DNA from: Chryseobacterium sp. GVT01B
GTDB taxonomy: Bacteria; Bacteroidota; Bacteroidia; Flavobacteriales; Weeksellaceae
Length of the DNA: 64,000 nt
NCBI RefSeq assembly: GCF_019970045.1
Contig: NZ_JAHXYI010000012.1
Coordinates: 61,621-125,620 of the forward strand
Reading direction: 5' to 3'
Made by a program: the position numbers and the translations under genes. Position 1 is the stretch's first letter; every line of letters begins with the position of its first letter. Under the pieces are notes generated by a model. It had not been told where the DNA came from. It made no database searches and was given only the letters and a program-made list of their open reading frames with translations. This document shows, piece after piece, positions 24,509 to 31,963 of the stretch.

Positions 24509-25206
24509 TACTCAAAAGTTATCTGTTCTATTTCATTACCGTCTTTATCTTTATAGGAGACAATCCTGATTCCTTCTTCCTCCATTTCTACATGAAGATT
24601 GATGAATAATTTATCTTTATCTTCTGCTGCACTGGTGTTAGGATCTATGTAAATGCTGTTCAGCTTTGCGTTCACCAAAGTGTATTTATTCAGTAAAACC
24701 TTTGAAAAAATTTCTTTCAGCTCATCCGTTTCTTCTTCTGTAGTTCCATCCTGAGGTCTGAATATCCCGGAATTAAGAATTTTTATTTTATTTCTAAGAT
24801 CCAGTTTCAGCACTTCATTGGCAGGAAGTTTTCCAAATTTCTGATCGTTTTTTTCCAGTTTACTGAACAGTGTTTTAAACTCTTCGGTCTGGAGTTGTCT
24901 TTTACTGATTTCAGGAATATTCAGTCTTTTCTCTTTATTTACCAGAAGGATTCTCTCATTTATTTCAGTTACAAACTGATCCTGATTTAGTTTAAAATTA
25001 TATTTAGGAGCAGAATCTATATCTGTAATCTTGATCGGAATATCCATCTTTACACTGGGCAGCGCATATCTCGGAACCTTAAAATATTTAAGGTATTCAT
25101 GACGGGCATATTCTTTTGCAATAAGAACTGCATTTTCGTCTGCTTTTTTACGAGCCTGAATTATCTCGTTGTTGAGATAATCCAGGTAGTCTGATAATTT
25201 TATCAT
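24508..25206 (-). CDS. Uncharacterised protein encoded with a DUF2589 protein
   Basis: The 232-residue cytoplasmic-looking protein starts with a helix rich in charged residues (SDYLDYLNNEIIQARKKADE), then a conserved-looking segment YFKVPRYALPSVKMDIPIKI, and ends in strands (DKLFINLHVEMEEEG). From memory, proteins with such a VP-x-LP-x-V-x-MDIPI segment occur beside DUF2589 genes; I could not check this. The gene is 15 bp after the DUF2589 gene and overlaps the next gene by 1 bp. Function unknown. Confidence 0.75.
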   Translation of the reverse strand: MIKLSDYLDYLNNEIIQARKKADENAVLIAKEYARHEYLKYFKVPRYALPSVKMDIPIKITDIDSAPKYNFKLNQDQFVTEINERILLVNKEKRLNIPEISKRQLQTEEFKTLFSKLEKNDQKFGKLPANEVLKLDLRNKIKILNSGIFRPQDGTTEEETDELKEIFSKVLLNKYTLVNAKLNSIYIDPNTSAAEDKDKLFINLHVEMEEEGIRIVSYKDKDGNEIEQITFE

Positions 25207-25221
25207 TTTTCGTAAAATAGA

Positions 25222-26109
25222 TTATTGTGAAAGAAGTCCAAGTACCTTTTCAAGCCCTGCAGGCATTTCGTCATTGGTTGCACGTACTTTTACGCCCAAA
25301 GAATATTCTTTTTCCACTTTGATTCCTGTACTGGAAGTTCTTTTATAAGACACATCCACTTTGAATTTTACAGGTCCCCATCCTCCTGAAACTCCGGCGT
25401 TGATTCCAAATTCATCACTTACGTCTTTTGTGTATGTAGAATTAAGCTTAACATTAAAGTCAACTTCACAGGTTTCAATTCTGAAACTTGGAACATTCAG
25501 CAGTGCAATAAAAGGCACAGAAATTTCTACATCATTCGGAACCGTTTTAGGGTTGGTAGCACTTACTGGCTCATCTTCTTTAAAATCCGGATTCGGAATA
25601 TTTTTTTTGTATTTGAATTCTGCCATTCTCAGTTTTTTAGGACTGGCAGCATTAGCAGGGTCTGTAAGTTCAAACCCAACTTCATTGATGAAATTAACGG
25701 TAGCAATAGAGGCATTAGACTGTGCTTTTACACACGCATCCAAAGGTCCGCCAATAATGGTAGCAAAGTCAATACTTCCTAATTCTGCAGCAAAATCTGC
25801 ACTGGCAGCATCTGAAGTTTTAAAAATTTCTTCATCGGCAGCAATTTTACCGGCAATCAGTTTCATAATTTCTGAAGAAGCACCAGAGAAAGATTTCTCC
25901 CACTTTGCATCGTAGTTCTTTTTGAAGTCTTCTACAATACCCAATAATTCTTTGTTCGTCAATGCACTCAATTCTGAAGTCTCAATTCCTGATACTTTTT
26001 CATAGACTGCAGGAGTAAGTACTTTTTCAACTCCTGATAAAAGGTCGATTAACTCATTTTTTGTTTTTTTTACGTGGCTTGCTTCAAGCACCGATTTTAA
26101 TGTTTCCAT
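25222..26109 (-). CDS. DUF2589 domain protein, first gene of the S8 operon
   Basis: I start at ATG 26109 (METLKSVLEASH); an upstream in-frame ATG at 26181 would cover the promoter. The 295-residue protein has a helical N-terminal part (1-105), the DUF2589 hallmark IIGGPLDACVKAQ followed by ASIATVNFINEVGF (118-146), and a beta-rich C-terminal part (195-277, with VDFNVKLNSTYTKD and VKFKVDVSYKR). No signal peptide. The domain has no known function. Its position at the head of an operon with a protease suggests that it could be the processed or regulated partner. Confidence 0.8.
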   Translation of the reverse strand: METLKSVLEASHVKKTKNELIDLLSGVEKVLTPAVYEKVSGIETSELSALTNKELLGIVEDFKKNYDAKWEKSFSGASSEIMKLIAGKIAADEEIFKTSDAASADFAAELGSIDFATIIGGPLDACVKAQSNASIATVNFINEVGFELTDPANAASPKKLRMAEFKYKKNIPNPDFKEDEPVSATNPKTVPNDVEISVPFIALLNVPSFRIETCEVDFNVKLNSTYTKDVSDEFGINAGVSGGWGPVKFKVDVSYKRTSSTGIKVEKEYSLGVKVRATNDEMPAGLEKVLGLLSQ

Positions 26110-26139
26110 GTTGTTTTGTTTTTGATTAATATGGTGAGA

Positions 26140-26147
26140 CAAAAGTA
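26140..26147 (-). promoter_or_regulatory. -7 element of the S8/DUF2589 operon promoter
   Basis: The minus strand reads TACTTTTG, a perfect TAnnTTTG match, 30 bp before the ATG at 26109. No good TTG is present at the ideal -33 distance (the nearest TTTTG is 13 bp upstream), so the promoter may need an activator. Confidence 0.45.
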
Positions 26148-26214
26148 GATCACTGATGCCCAAAAGATTGTAGGGAAACACCTTTACTTACCCCGGAAAA
26201 ACACCCTAAAACAA

Positions 26215-26250
26215 AAAGCCTGAACTTACGATTGTAAGCTCAGGCTTTTG
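26215..26250 (-). terminator. Terminator of the M1 peptidase gene (26288)
   Basis: AAAAGCCTGAACTTAC pairs with GTAAGCTCAGGCTTTT with one mismatch. In the minus direction it is followed by T residues and lies 38 bp after the stop codon. It insulates the downstream S8 operon. Confidence 0.8.
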
Positions 26251-26287
26251 TAACAGGTATATTTTGCTGATATATACAGCAGAATTT

Positions 26288-28228
26288 CTATTCTGGTTTT
26301 TTGCTATTGTTTTCCAGATTGATATCAGGAACTACCGAATTCGGATCCAGCTTTACCTCATCTATTTCCTTGTTAGAATCTACTTTGAATGTCCATTCTG
26401 TATTTCTTTTCCAAACTTCAACAGGAATTTTCACTGTTTGCACCGTTCCGTCTTTGAATTTCAACTGTACGGTGGTAGGCATTGGCAACTGGCCAAGATT
26501 TTCAACTGTGATCTGAACTCCGTTTTTAAAGTCACCATTAATGTATTTTACATTTTTAACGGCCTGATCAATTTTCCATTTATTAAAGAACCACCCTCTC
26601 CAGAACCAGTTCAGTTCTTCTCCGGAAACATTTTCCATCGTATGGAAGAAATCCCATGGTGTAGGATGTTTGAAAGCCCAACGGTCTATATAGGTTCTGA
26701 ATGCTTTGTCAAATTTTTCAGGTCCCAGGATTGTTTCTCTTAAAACATCCAATCCTGTTCCTGGTTTATAGTAAGCCAAAGCTCCGATACTTCTTTCTTT
26801 CATATTGTCCGGTCCTACCATTACAGGCTCCAGGCTGTCGGTCAAAAGATAGGTTCCTGATCTTGCCAGATTCGGTTTACGATAATATTCTCCTTTATTG
26901 AAAGCTTCGGTGGAAAGTCCGTTAATAAATGTATTGAATCCTTCATCCATCCACGCGAAAAGTCTTTCATTAGATCCAACGATCATAGGAAACCAGTTGT
27001 GCCCGAATTCATGATCTGTAACACCCCAAAGATCTTCTCCTTTGGAATCCATATGACAGAATACAATTCCCGGGTATTCCATTCCCCCTTCATTTCCTGC
27101 TACATTGGTTGCTGCCGGATACGTGTATTCATACCATTTTTTTGAATAGTGTTCTATGGTTGCTTTTGTATATTCAGTAGATCTTCCCCATGCTTTTTCA
27201 CCCGCACTTTCTGCCGGATAAGCTGAAATAGCCAGAGATTTCTTTCCACTAGGCAGATCAATTTTCGCTGCATCTAAAATAAATCCGGCAGATGATGCCC
27301 ACGCAAAATCTCTTGTTTGTTTAATTTTGAATTTCCAGGTTTTTGTTCCGGAAATTTTATTTTCACCAATCTCAGACTCAGGACGAATCATCACCGTTTT
27401 ATCACTGTTTCTTGCCTGGTTCCATCTGTTGATTTCTTCTTTGCTGTAGACTTCCTTTTCATTCAAAAGTTCCCCGGATGCTACGACATAATGATTGGCC
27501 GGAACTGTAATATTGGCTGTAATATCCCCATATTCCAAATAAAACTCTGAAGCTCCAATGTACGGAAGTGTATTCCATCCCAGAACATCATCATATACAC
27601 ACATTCTTGGATACCATTGTGCGATGGTAAAAATTTTGCCATTTTTAGTATCCTGAATTCCCATTCTGTCTGAACCGTAGTCAGGAGAAACAAAAGAATA
27701 TTCAATTTCTATTTTGGCAACCCCTCCATTAGCTTTGAGTTCCTGTGGAAGATCAATCTGCATTCTTGTATCGGTAATGGTATATTTCACCTCTCTTTTT
27801 CCGTCAAGCTTTACTGATTTAATCTTATACCCGCCATTAAATTCTTCACCATGAGCTCCGTTTCTGCTTCCCGAAAGCGGAACTACTCCATTTCCTCTGG
27901 AATCTTTCGCAAAGAGGTTCTGATCCAGTTGCAGCCACAGAAAACCTAGTTTATCCGGGCTGTTGTTGGTATAAGTAATTTCCGCAGTACCTGTAATTTC
28001 TTTTTTATCTTCATTCAGGCTGACATTTAACTTATAATCTGCTGAATTCTGCCAATACGCATGTCCCGGTTGTCCGCTTGCAGAACGGGTTGCCGTACCT
28101 GTCTGCGGATAGAAAAACGGTTTGAATGCTTCTACATAATCATATTTCGGTTTTTCCTGTGCGTATGCAGAGCCTGAAAACAGCAACACTGCAACGGTGG
28201 AAACAAGAGTTGGAAGTTTAAAATTCAT
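26288..28228 (-). CDS. M1-family metallopeptidase, exported, second copy
   Basis: The 646-residue protein has a signal peptide (MNFKLPTLVSTVAVLLFSGSAYAQ region). The substrate motif NEGGMEYPG and the zinc signature HEFGHNWFP with the downstream Glu in AWMDEGFNT are canonical for M1 aminopeptidases. The N-terminal domain is the usual beta-rich saddle. It resembles the 14109 enzyme in architecture but with a more typical GGMEYPG motif. It is monocistronic between two terminators. Expected location is the periplasm or outer surface. Confidence 0.92.
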   Translation of the reverse strand: MNFKLPTLVSTVAVLLFSGSAYAQEKPKYDYVEAFKPFFYPQTGTATRSASGQPGHAYWQNSADYKLNVSLNEDKKEITGTAEITYTNNSPDKLGFLWLQLDQNLFAKDSRGNGVVPLSGSRNGAHGEEFNGGYKIKSVKLDGKREVKYTITDTRMQIDLPQELKANGGVAKIEIEYSFVSPDYGSDRMGIQDTKNGKIFTIAQWYPRMCVYDDVLGWNTLPYIGASEFYLEYGDITANITVPANHYVVASGELLNEKEVYSKEEINRWNQARNSDKTVMIRPESEIGENKISGTKTWKFKIKQTRDFAWASSAGFILDAAKIDLPSGKKSLAISAYPAESAGEKAWGRSTEYTKATIEHYSKKWYEYTYPAATNVAGNEGGMEYPGIVFCHMDSKGEDLWGVTDHEFGHNWFPMIVGSNERLFAWMDEGFNTFINGLSTEAFNKGEYYRKPNLARSGTYLLTDSLEPVMVGPDNMKERSIGALAYYKPGTGLDVLRETILGPEKFDKAFRTYIDRWAFKHPTPWDFFHTMENVSGEELNWFWRGWFFNKWKIDQAVKNVKYINGDFKNGVQITVENLGQLPMPTTVQLKFKDGTVQTVKIPVEVWKRNTEWTFKVDSNKEIDEVKLDPNSVVPDINLENNSKKPE

Positions 28229-28263
28229 TTGAAAAATATTATTTACTGTATAGGTAAAAAAAA

Positions 28264-28297
28264 CTCCCGGATTTGTTACACATCCGGGAGCTTTTTT
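28264..28297 (-). terminator. Terminator of the SDR gene
   Basis: CTCCCGGAT (28264-28272) pairs perfectly with ATCCGGGAG (28282-28290); A-runs on the left give the U-tract of the minus transcript. It begins 14 bp beyond the stop at 28311. Confidence 0.85.
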
Positions 28298-28310
28298 AAT
28301 ATAAGTTTAA

Positions 28311-29192
28311 TTAATTTGATTTTTTTGCTTTAATCATGGCTTCCAAAGCGTCCCACATTTCACTCGGGATTGCTTCAAGCATATTAAATTCTCCGGCGCC
28401 CTGAAGCCATTCTCCACCATCAATGGTTACAACTTCACCATTCATATAAGCTGAATAATCAGAAACCAGATAAGCCGCAAGATTGGCAAGCTCCTGATGT
28501 TCTCCTACTCTTCTCAACGGAACTTTTTTCTTCATATCAAATTTTTCCTGAAGATCCCCCGGAAGAAGTCTGTCCCAGGCTCCTTTGGTAGGGAAAGGTC
28601 CCGGAGCAATCGCATTGAAACGGATTCCATATTTAGCCCATTCTACAGCAAGTGATCTGGTCATCGCCAGAACTCCTGCTTTTGCACAGGCTGAAGGTAC
28701 TACATAAGCAGAACCTGTCCATGCATATGTTGTTACGATATTCAAAACAGTTCCCGGAGTTTTAGAATCTATCCAGTGCTTTCCTACAGAAAGTGTACAG
28801 TTTTTTGTTCCTTTTAAAACGATATCCAGAATAGAATCAAAAGCTGAGTGAGTCAGTTTTTCTGTTGGAGAAATAAAGTTTCCGGCAGCGTTATTCAATA
28901 AAATATCAATCTTTCCAAATTCTTTCAGGGTAGCTTCTTTCATTGCTTCCACCTCATCCCAGTTTCTTACATCACAAGCTACACAAAGTACTTTACCACC
29001 TGTTTCATCTTCCAGTTCCTTAGCTGTTGCCTGTAGCTTCTCCAGATTTCTGGAAGTAATCACTACTTTAGCGCCCAGTTCAAGAAAGTATTTCGTCATC
29101 GCTTTTCCAAGCCCGCTTCCGCCTCCTGTTACAATTGCTACTTTATCTTTCAGTGCACCTTCGCGCAGCATTGGTTGTGTATATAGACTCAT
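28311..29192 (-). CDS. SDR family oxidoreductase, 2,4-dienoyl-CoA reductase-like
   Basis: The 293-residue protein has the NAD(P)-binding glycine motif TGGGSGLG (22-29), NNAAGNF in place of NNAG, and the segment PSACAKAGVLAMTRSLAVEW. The usual catalytic Tyr of YxxxK is replaced (Ser-x-Cys-x-Lys), which is the pattern of the mitochondrial and peroxisomal 2,4-dienoyl-CoA reductase group rather than classical SDRs. It probably works in oxidation of unsaturated fatty acids. The C-terminus ends in a charged tail without an obvious targeting signal. It stands alone, between terminators. Confidence 0.85.
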   Translation of the reverse strand: MSLYTQPMLREGALKDKVAIVTGGGSGLGKAMTKYFLELGAKVVITSRNLEKLQATAKELEDETGGKVLCVACDVRNWDEVEAMKEATLKEFGKIDILLNNAAGNFISPTEKLTHSAFDSILDIVLKGTKNCTLSVGKHWIDSKTPGTVLNIVTTYAWTGSAYVVPSACAKAGVLAMTRSLAVEWAKYGIRFNAIAPGPFPTKGAWDRLLPGDLQEKFDMKKKVPLRRVGEHQELANLAAYLVSDYSAYMNGEVVTIDGGEWLQGAGEFNMLEAIPSEMWDALEAMIKAKKSN

Positions 29193-29313
29193 AAATTATT
29201 TTTTCTTAAAAATAATAAATATTGAAATGCAATCCTTTAAAATAACCCGATAAATAATGCTACAAATAATTATTCTTTAGATTATTGTAAAAACAAATCA
29301 AATATTTGAAAAG

Positions 29314-29346
29314 AAAATAGCCTGATAATAATTACCAGGCTATTTT
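29314..29346 (-). terminator. Terminator of the DUF1573 gene
   Basis: AAAATAGCCTG and CAGGCTATTTT form an 11-bp perfect stem with an 11-nt loop, starting 21 bp after the stop in the minus direction. Confidence 0.8.
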
Positions 29347-29366
29347 TTATTTGTTAAAACGATGTA

Positions 29367-29777
29367 TTAAGAAGCTACTACTCCTTTGAAAGAAAGCGTC
29401 TTAGGAGTTTTGCTGTCACTTGTAGTAACGTTTACAGTCTTCATGAACGGACCTGCTGCCGCTGCGTTGTAGCTAGCTTCTACAAATCCTTTTTTTCCTG
29501 GCTGGATAGGCGTTTTTGTATAATCAGCTGTAGTACATCCGCAAGAAGGTGCTACATTCTGAATAATGATTGGTTTTGAACTTGTATTCGTAAATTCAAA
29601 TCTGATCAATTTTGGTTTTCCCTGAGGAATATTTCCTACATCTATAGATTCTGATTTCCATTTAATAGCATCTGCAACCATTTTTACAATGGATGGAGCG
29701 TCTGCTGTAAGAACATTCGCATAGAAAGGAGAGAAAGCCAAAACAGCTAAAAGAGCGGTAATTTTTAATTTTTTCAT
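29367..29777 (-). CDS. DUF1573 domain-containing exported protein
   Basis: The 136-residue protein has a signal peptide and one DUF1573 immunoglobulin-like domain with the signature APSCGCTTADY (around residues 80-91) and KRFEFTN-like first strand (LIRFEFTNTSSKP). The function of DUF1573 proteins is not established. The gene is divergent from a two-component system at 29938, and its strong promoter (TACATTTG) lies directly beside four TGTTAA-type boxes. It is therefore a likely target of that system. Confidence 0.9.
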   Translation of the reverse strand: MKKLKITALLAVLAFSPFYANVLTADAPSIVKMVADAIKWKSESIDVGNIPQGKPKLIRFEFTNTSSKPIIIQNVAPSCGCTTADYTKTPIQPGKKGFVEASYNAAAAGPFMKTVNVTTSDSKTPKTLSFKGVVAS

Positions 29778-29825
29778 GAGTATAAATTTTAATAGTTAGA
29801 AACTGATTATTTTCTTTCGATATAA

Positions 29826-29852
29826 CAAATGTAAAACAGACCGTGATTACAA
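29826..29852 (-). promoter_or_regulatory. Promoter of the DUF1573 gene
   Basis: On the minus strand, TTG (29852-29850) is followed after 16 bp by TACATTTG (29833-29826), a perfect -7 element. The TGTTAA boxes begin 2 bp upstream of the -33 element. Confidence 0.55.
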
Positions 29853-29854
29853 CT

Positions 29855-29892
29855 TGTTAACCGCTGTCAAACATTTGTTAATGAGTTGTTAA
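29855..29892. promoter_or_regulatory. Four phased TGTTAA-type boxes between divergent promoters
   Basis: TGTTAA is at 29855-29860, TGTCAA at 29865-29870, TGTTAA at 29876-29881 and TGTTAA at 29887-29892. Starts are 10, 11 and 11 bp apart, one per helical turn, as for OmpR-family tandem sites. The last box overlaps the -33 TTG of the kinase promoter; the first touches the -33 of the DUF1573 promoter. Confidence 0.6.
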
Positions 29893-29918
29893 TAATAAAA
29901 GATAAATAGATAATTTTG
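29886..29918 (+). promoter_or_regulatory. Promoter of the second OmpR-type two-component system
   Basis: TTG at 29886-29888 and TAATTTTG at 29911-29918 are separated by 22 bp, within the 17-23 bp range reported for Flavobacterium. The -33 element lies inside the last TGTTAA box, which would allow autorepression. Confidence 0.55.
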
Positions 29919-29937
29919 GATAATATTGTTTCAGGAA

Positions 29938-31200
29938 ATGAAAATAAAAAAACTCAATATTATAATAACACTGGGATTCGTAGCTATTATCGGAATTTTA
30001 ATAGCTCAGCTGATGTGGACCCGGCAGGCTTATAATCTTGAAGATAAAAAATTTAATCAGAAGGTCAATATTGCCTTAATGGAAGTTGCGGAAAAGCTCT
30101 CCGGAGGAAAAACGTCCTATACTGAAAATCCTGTACAAAATATTGCCAATGATTATTATGTGGTTAATATTAATAATGAATTTCATCCTGTAGTTCTGGA
30201 ATACTACCTGAAAACAGAATTTACCCGCTTCCAGATCAATACAGATTATGTATATGCATTATACAACTGCCACAGTGATAAAATGGTGTACGGAAAGTAT
30301 ATGACTTCGCATCAGGAAAGTCCCAGTAATAAAGTGATCAATTTCCCGAAGCACAAAAATCTGATCTATTATTTTTCTATACGTTTTCCGGATAAAACAA
30401 CTTATCTGATCAGCTCATTGAGATTCTGGTATCTTCTTACATTTGCCCTGATCATCATTCTTCTGGTGTATGTGTATTCTATTTATACCATTATTCAGCA
30501 AAAGAAATTTTCGGAGTTGCAGCGTGATTTTATCAATAATATGACTCACGAGTTTAAAACGCCCTTGTCTTCTATACTTTTGGCCTCAGAAGCTCTTAAT
30601 AAACAAGATCTGGTGCAGGATAATACCAAACTGCAGACGTATACTTCCATTATCATCAATCAAAGTCATAAGCTCAATAACCACATTGAGAAAATACTGA
30701 ATATTGCTAAAAATGATGCGGCAGGATTGTCATTAAAGCCTCAAAAAATACTGTTACTTCCTTTTATTCAGGAAATTGCAGACAGTATAGAGCACAAAAA
30801 TAAAGACCTCAGCATCGAGATTGATATTGAAAACAGTACTTCAGTGATGGCTGATGAATTTCACTTTACGAATATCATTTACAACCTGTTGGATAATTCC
30901 ATTAAATATTGTGAAACAAAGCCTGTGATTAAAATTTCAGCTGATAAAGATTCAAAAGGCTTATATTTAAAGTTTAAAGACAACGGAATGGGTATCCCTG
31001 CTAAAAATATTCCTCATATTTTTGAAAAGTTTTACAGGGTACATACCAAAAGAAGTGAAGAAGTGAATGGTTTTGGGCTGGGATTATTTTATGTAAAAAA
31101 AGTAGTTCAGCAGCATCACTGGAAAATTTCTGTGGAGAATAATGAAGATAAAGGAATTACGACTACTTTATTTTTCCCGTTTTCAAATAATCATGTGTAA
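29938..31200 (+). CDS. Two-component sensor histidine kinase (HisKA), second system
   Basis: I start at ATG 29938 (MKIKKLNIIITLGFVAII), placing the first membrane helix at once; a TTG 12 bp upstream is less likely. The 420-residue protein has two membrane helices (about 7-24 and 161-182), a periplasmic domain of about 130 residues, His204 in NNMTHEFKTPLSSIL, and a HATPase domain with IIYNLLDNSIKY, DNGMGIP and GFGLGLFYVKKVV. The response regulator follows after 2 bp. Target candidates are the divergent DUF1573 gene and the operon itself. Confidence 0.93.
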   Translation: MKIKKLNIIITLGFVAIIGILIAQLMWTRQAYNLEDKKFNQKVNIALMEVAEKLSGGKTSYTENPVQNIANDYYVVNINNEFHPVVLEYYLKTEFTRFQINTDYVYALYNCHSDKMVYGKYMTSHQESPSNKVINFPKHKNLIYYFSIRFPDKTTYLISSLRFWYLLTFALIIILLVYVYSIYTIIQQKKFSELQRDFINNMTHEFKTPLSSILLASEALNKQDLVQDNTKLQTYTSIIINQSHKLNNHIEKILNIAKNDAAGLSLKPQKILLLPFIQEIADSIEHKNKDLSIEIDIENSTSVMADEFHFTNIIYNLLDNSIKYCETKPVIKISADKDSKGLYLKFKDNGMGIPAKNIPHIFEKFYRVHTKRSEEVNGFGLGLFYVKKVVQQHHWKISVENNEDKGITTTLFFPFSNNHV

Positions 31201-31202
31201 GT

Positions 31203-31886
31203 ATGGCGAAATCTAAAATTTTATATGCCGAAGATGACAAAACAATAGCTTTCCTGGTTGAGGATAGTCTTGAAAGTTATTATGATATCAGTTGCTATTC
31301 TGATGGCGAATCTGCATTGGAAGCATTTAACAGTCAAAATTTTGACATCTGCCTGCTGGATATTATGATGCCTGGCATGAACGGATTTGAAGTAGCCGAA
31401 CATATTCGCAGTAAAAATTCTGAGATTCCTATTATTTTCATTTCTGCAAAAGCTTTAAAAGAAGACAGAATTAAAGGGCTTAAAATAGGTGCCGATGATT
31501 ATTTGGTAAAACCCTTCAGTATTGAGGAATTGATGTTGAAAATTGAAGTATTCCTGAAACGTACTAAAAAAACAGACACATCTCCTCAAAAATATAAGGT
31601 TGGGAAGTATGATTTTGATCCTAAAAACTATACACTCCAAGGCCTAGAAAACAGCATTACTCTTACCCAGAGAGAATCTGATCTGCTTTTCTATTTTATC
31701 TGTCACAAGAACCTGGTTGTAAAAAGACAGGACATTTTAAAGGCAATCTGGGGCGATGATGACTACTTTATGGGACGAAGTCTTGACGTATTTATTTCCC
31801 GATTGCGAAAGGTACTTGCCGAAGAACGGAGTGTTTTAATAGAAAACCTGCATGGAATAGGTTTTCGCTTTTCTGAAAAAGAATAA
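31203..31886 (+). CDS. OmpR-family response regulator, second system
   Basis: The 227-residue protein has a receiver with Asp11/Asp12, phosphoacceptor Asp53 in CLLDIMMPGMN, and YLVKP, followed by a winged helix (about 130-226, TQRESDLLFYFICHK and RSLDVFISRLRKVL). It closely resembles the regulator at 20872, and both look like RprY. The operator-like TGTTAA boxes in front of this system differ from the GGTTAA boxes of the other by one base per half-site, so cross-talk is conceivable. Confidence 0.93.
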   Translation: MAKSKILYAEDDKTIAFLVEDSLESYYDISCYSDGESALEAFNSQNFDICLLDIMMPGMNGFEVAEHIRSKNSEIPIIFISAKALKEDRIKGLKIGADDYLVKPFSIEELMLKIEVFLKRTKKTDTSPQKYKVGKYDFDPKNYTLQGLENSITLTQRESDLLFYFICHKNLVVKRQDILKAIWGDDDYFMGRSLDVFISRLRKVLAEERSVLIENLHGIGFRFSEKE

Positions 31887-31963
31887 ATAATACCCGAATT
31901 TCTCTAAAACACAACAGCAAATGATGATTTTAATTAATTTTAAACTTTGAAAAATTGTCATTA

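Noticed and set aside
26109..26181. Upstream in-frame start for the DUF2589 gene
   Set aside because: The extension would cover the TACTTTTG promoter element and adds a non-conserved hydrophobic stretch; METLKSV at 26109 is better.
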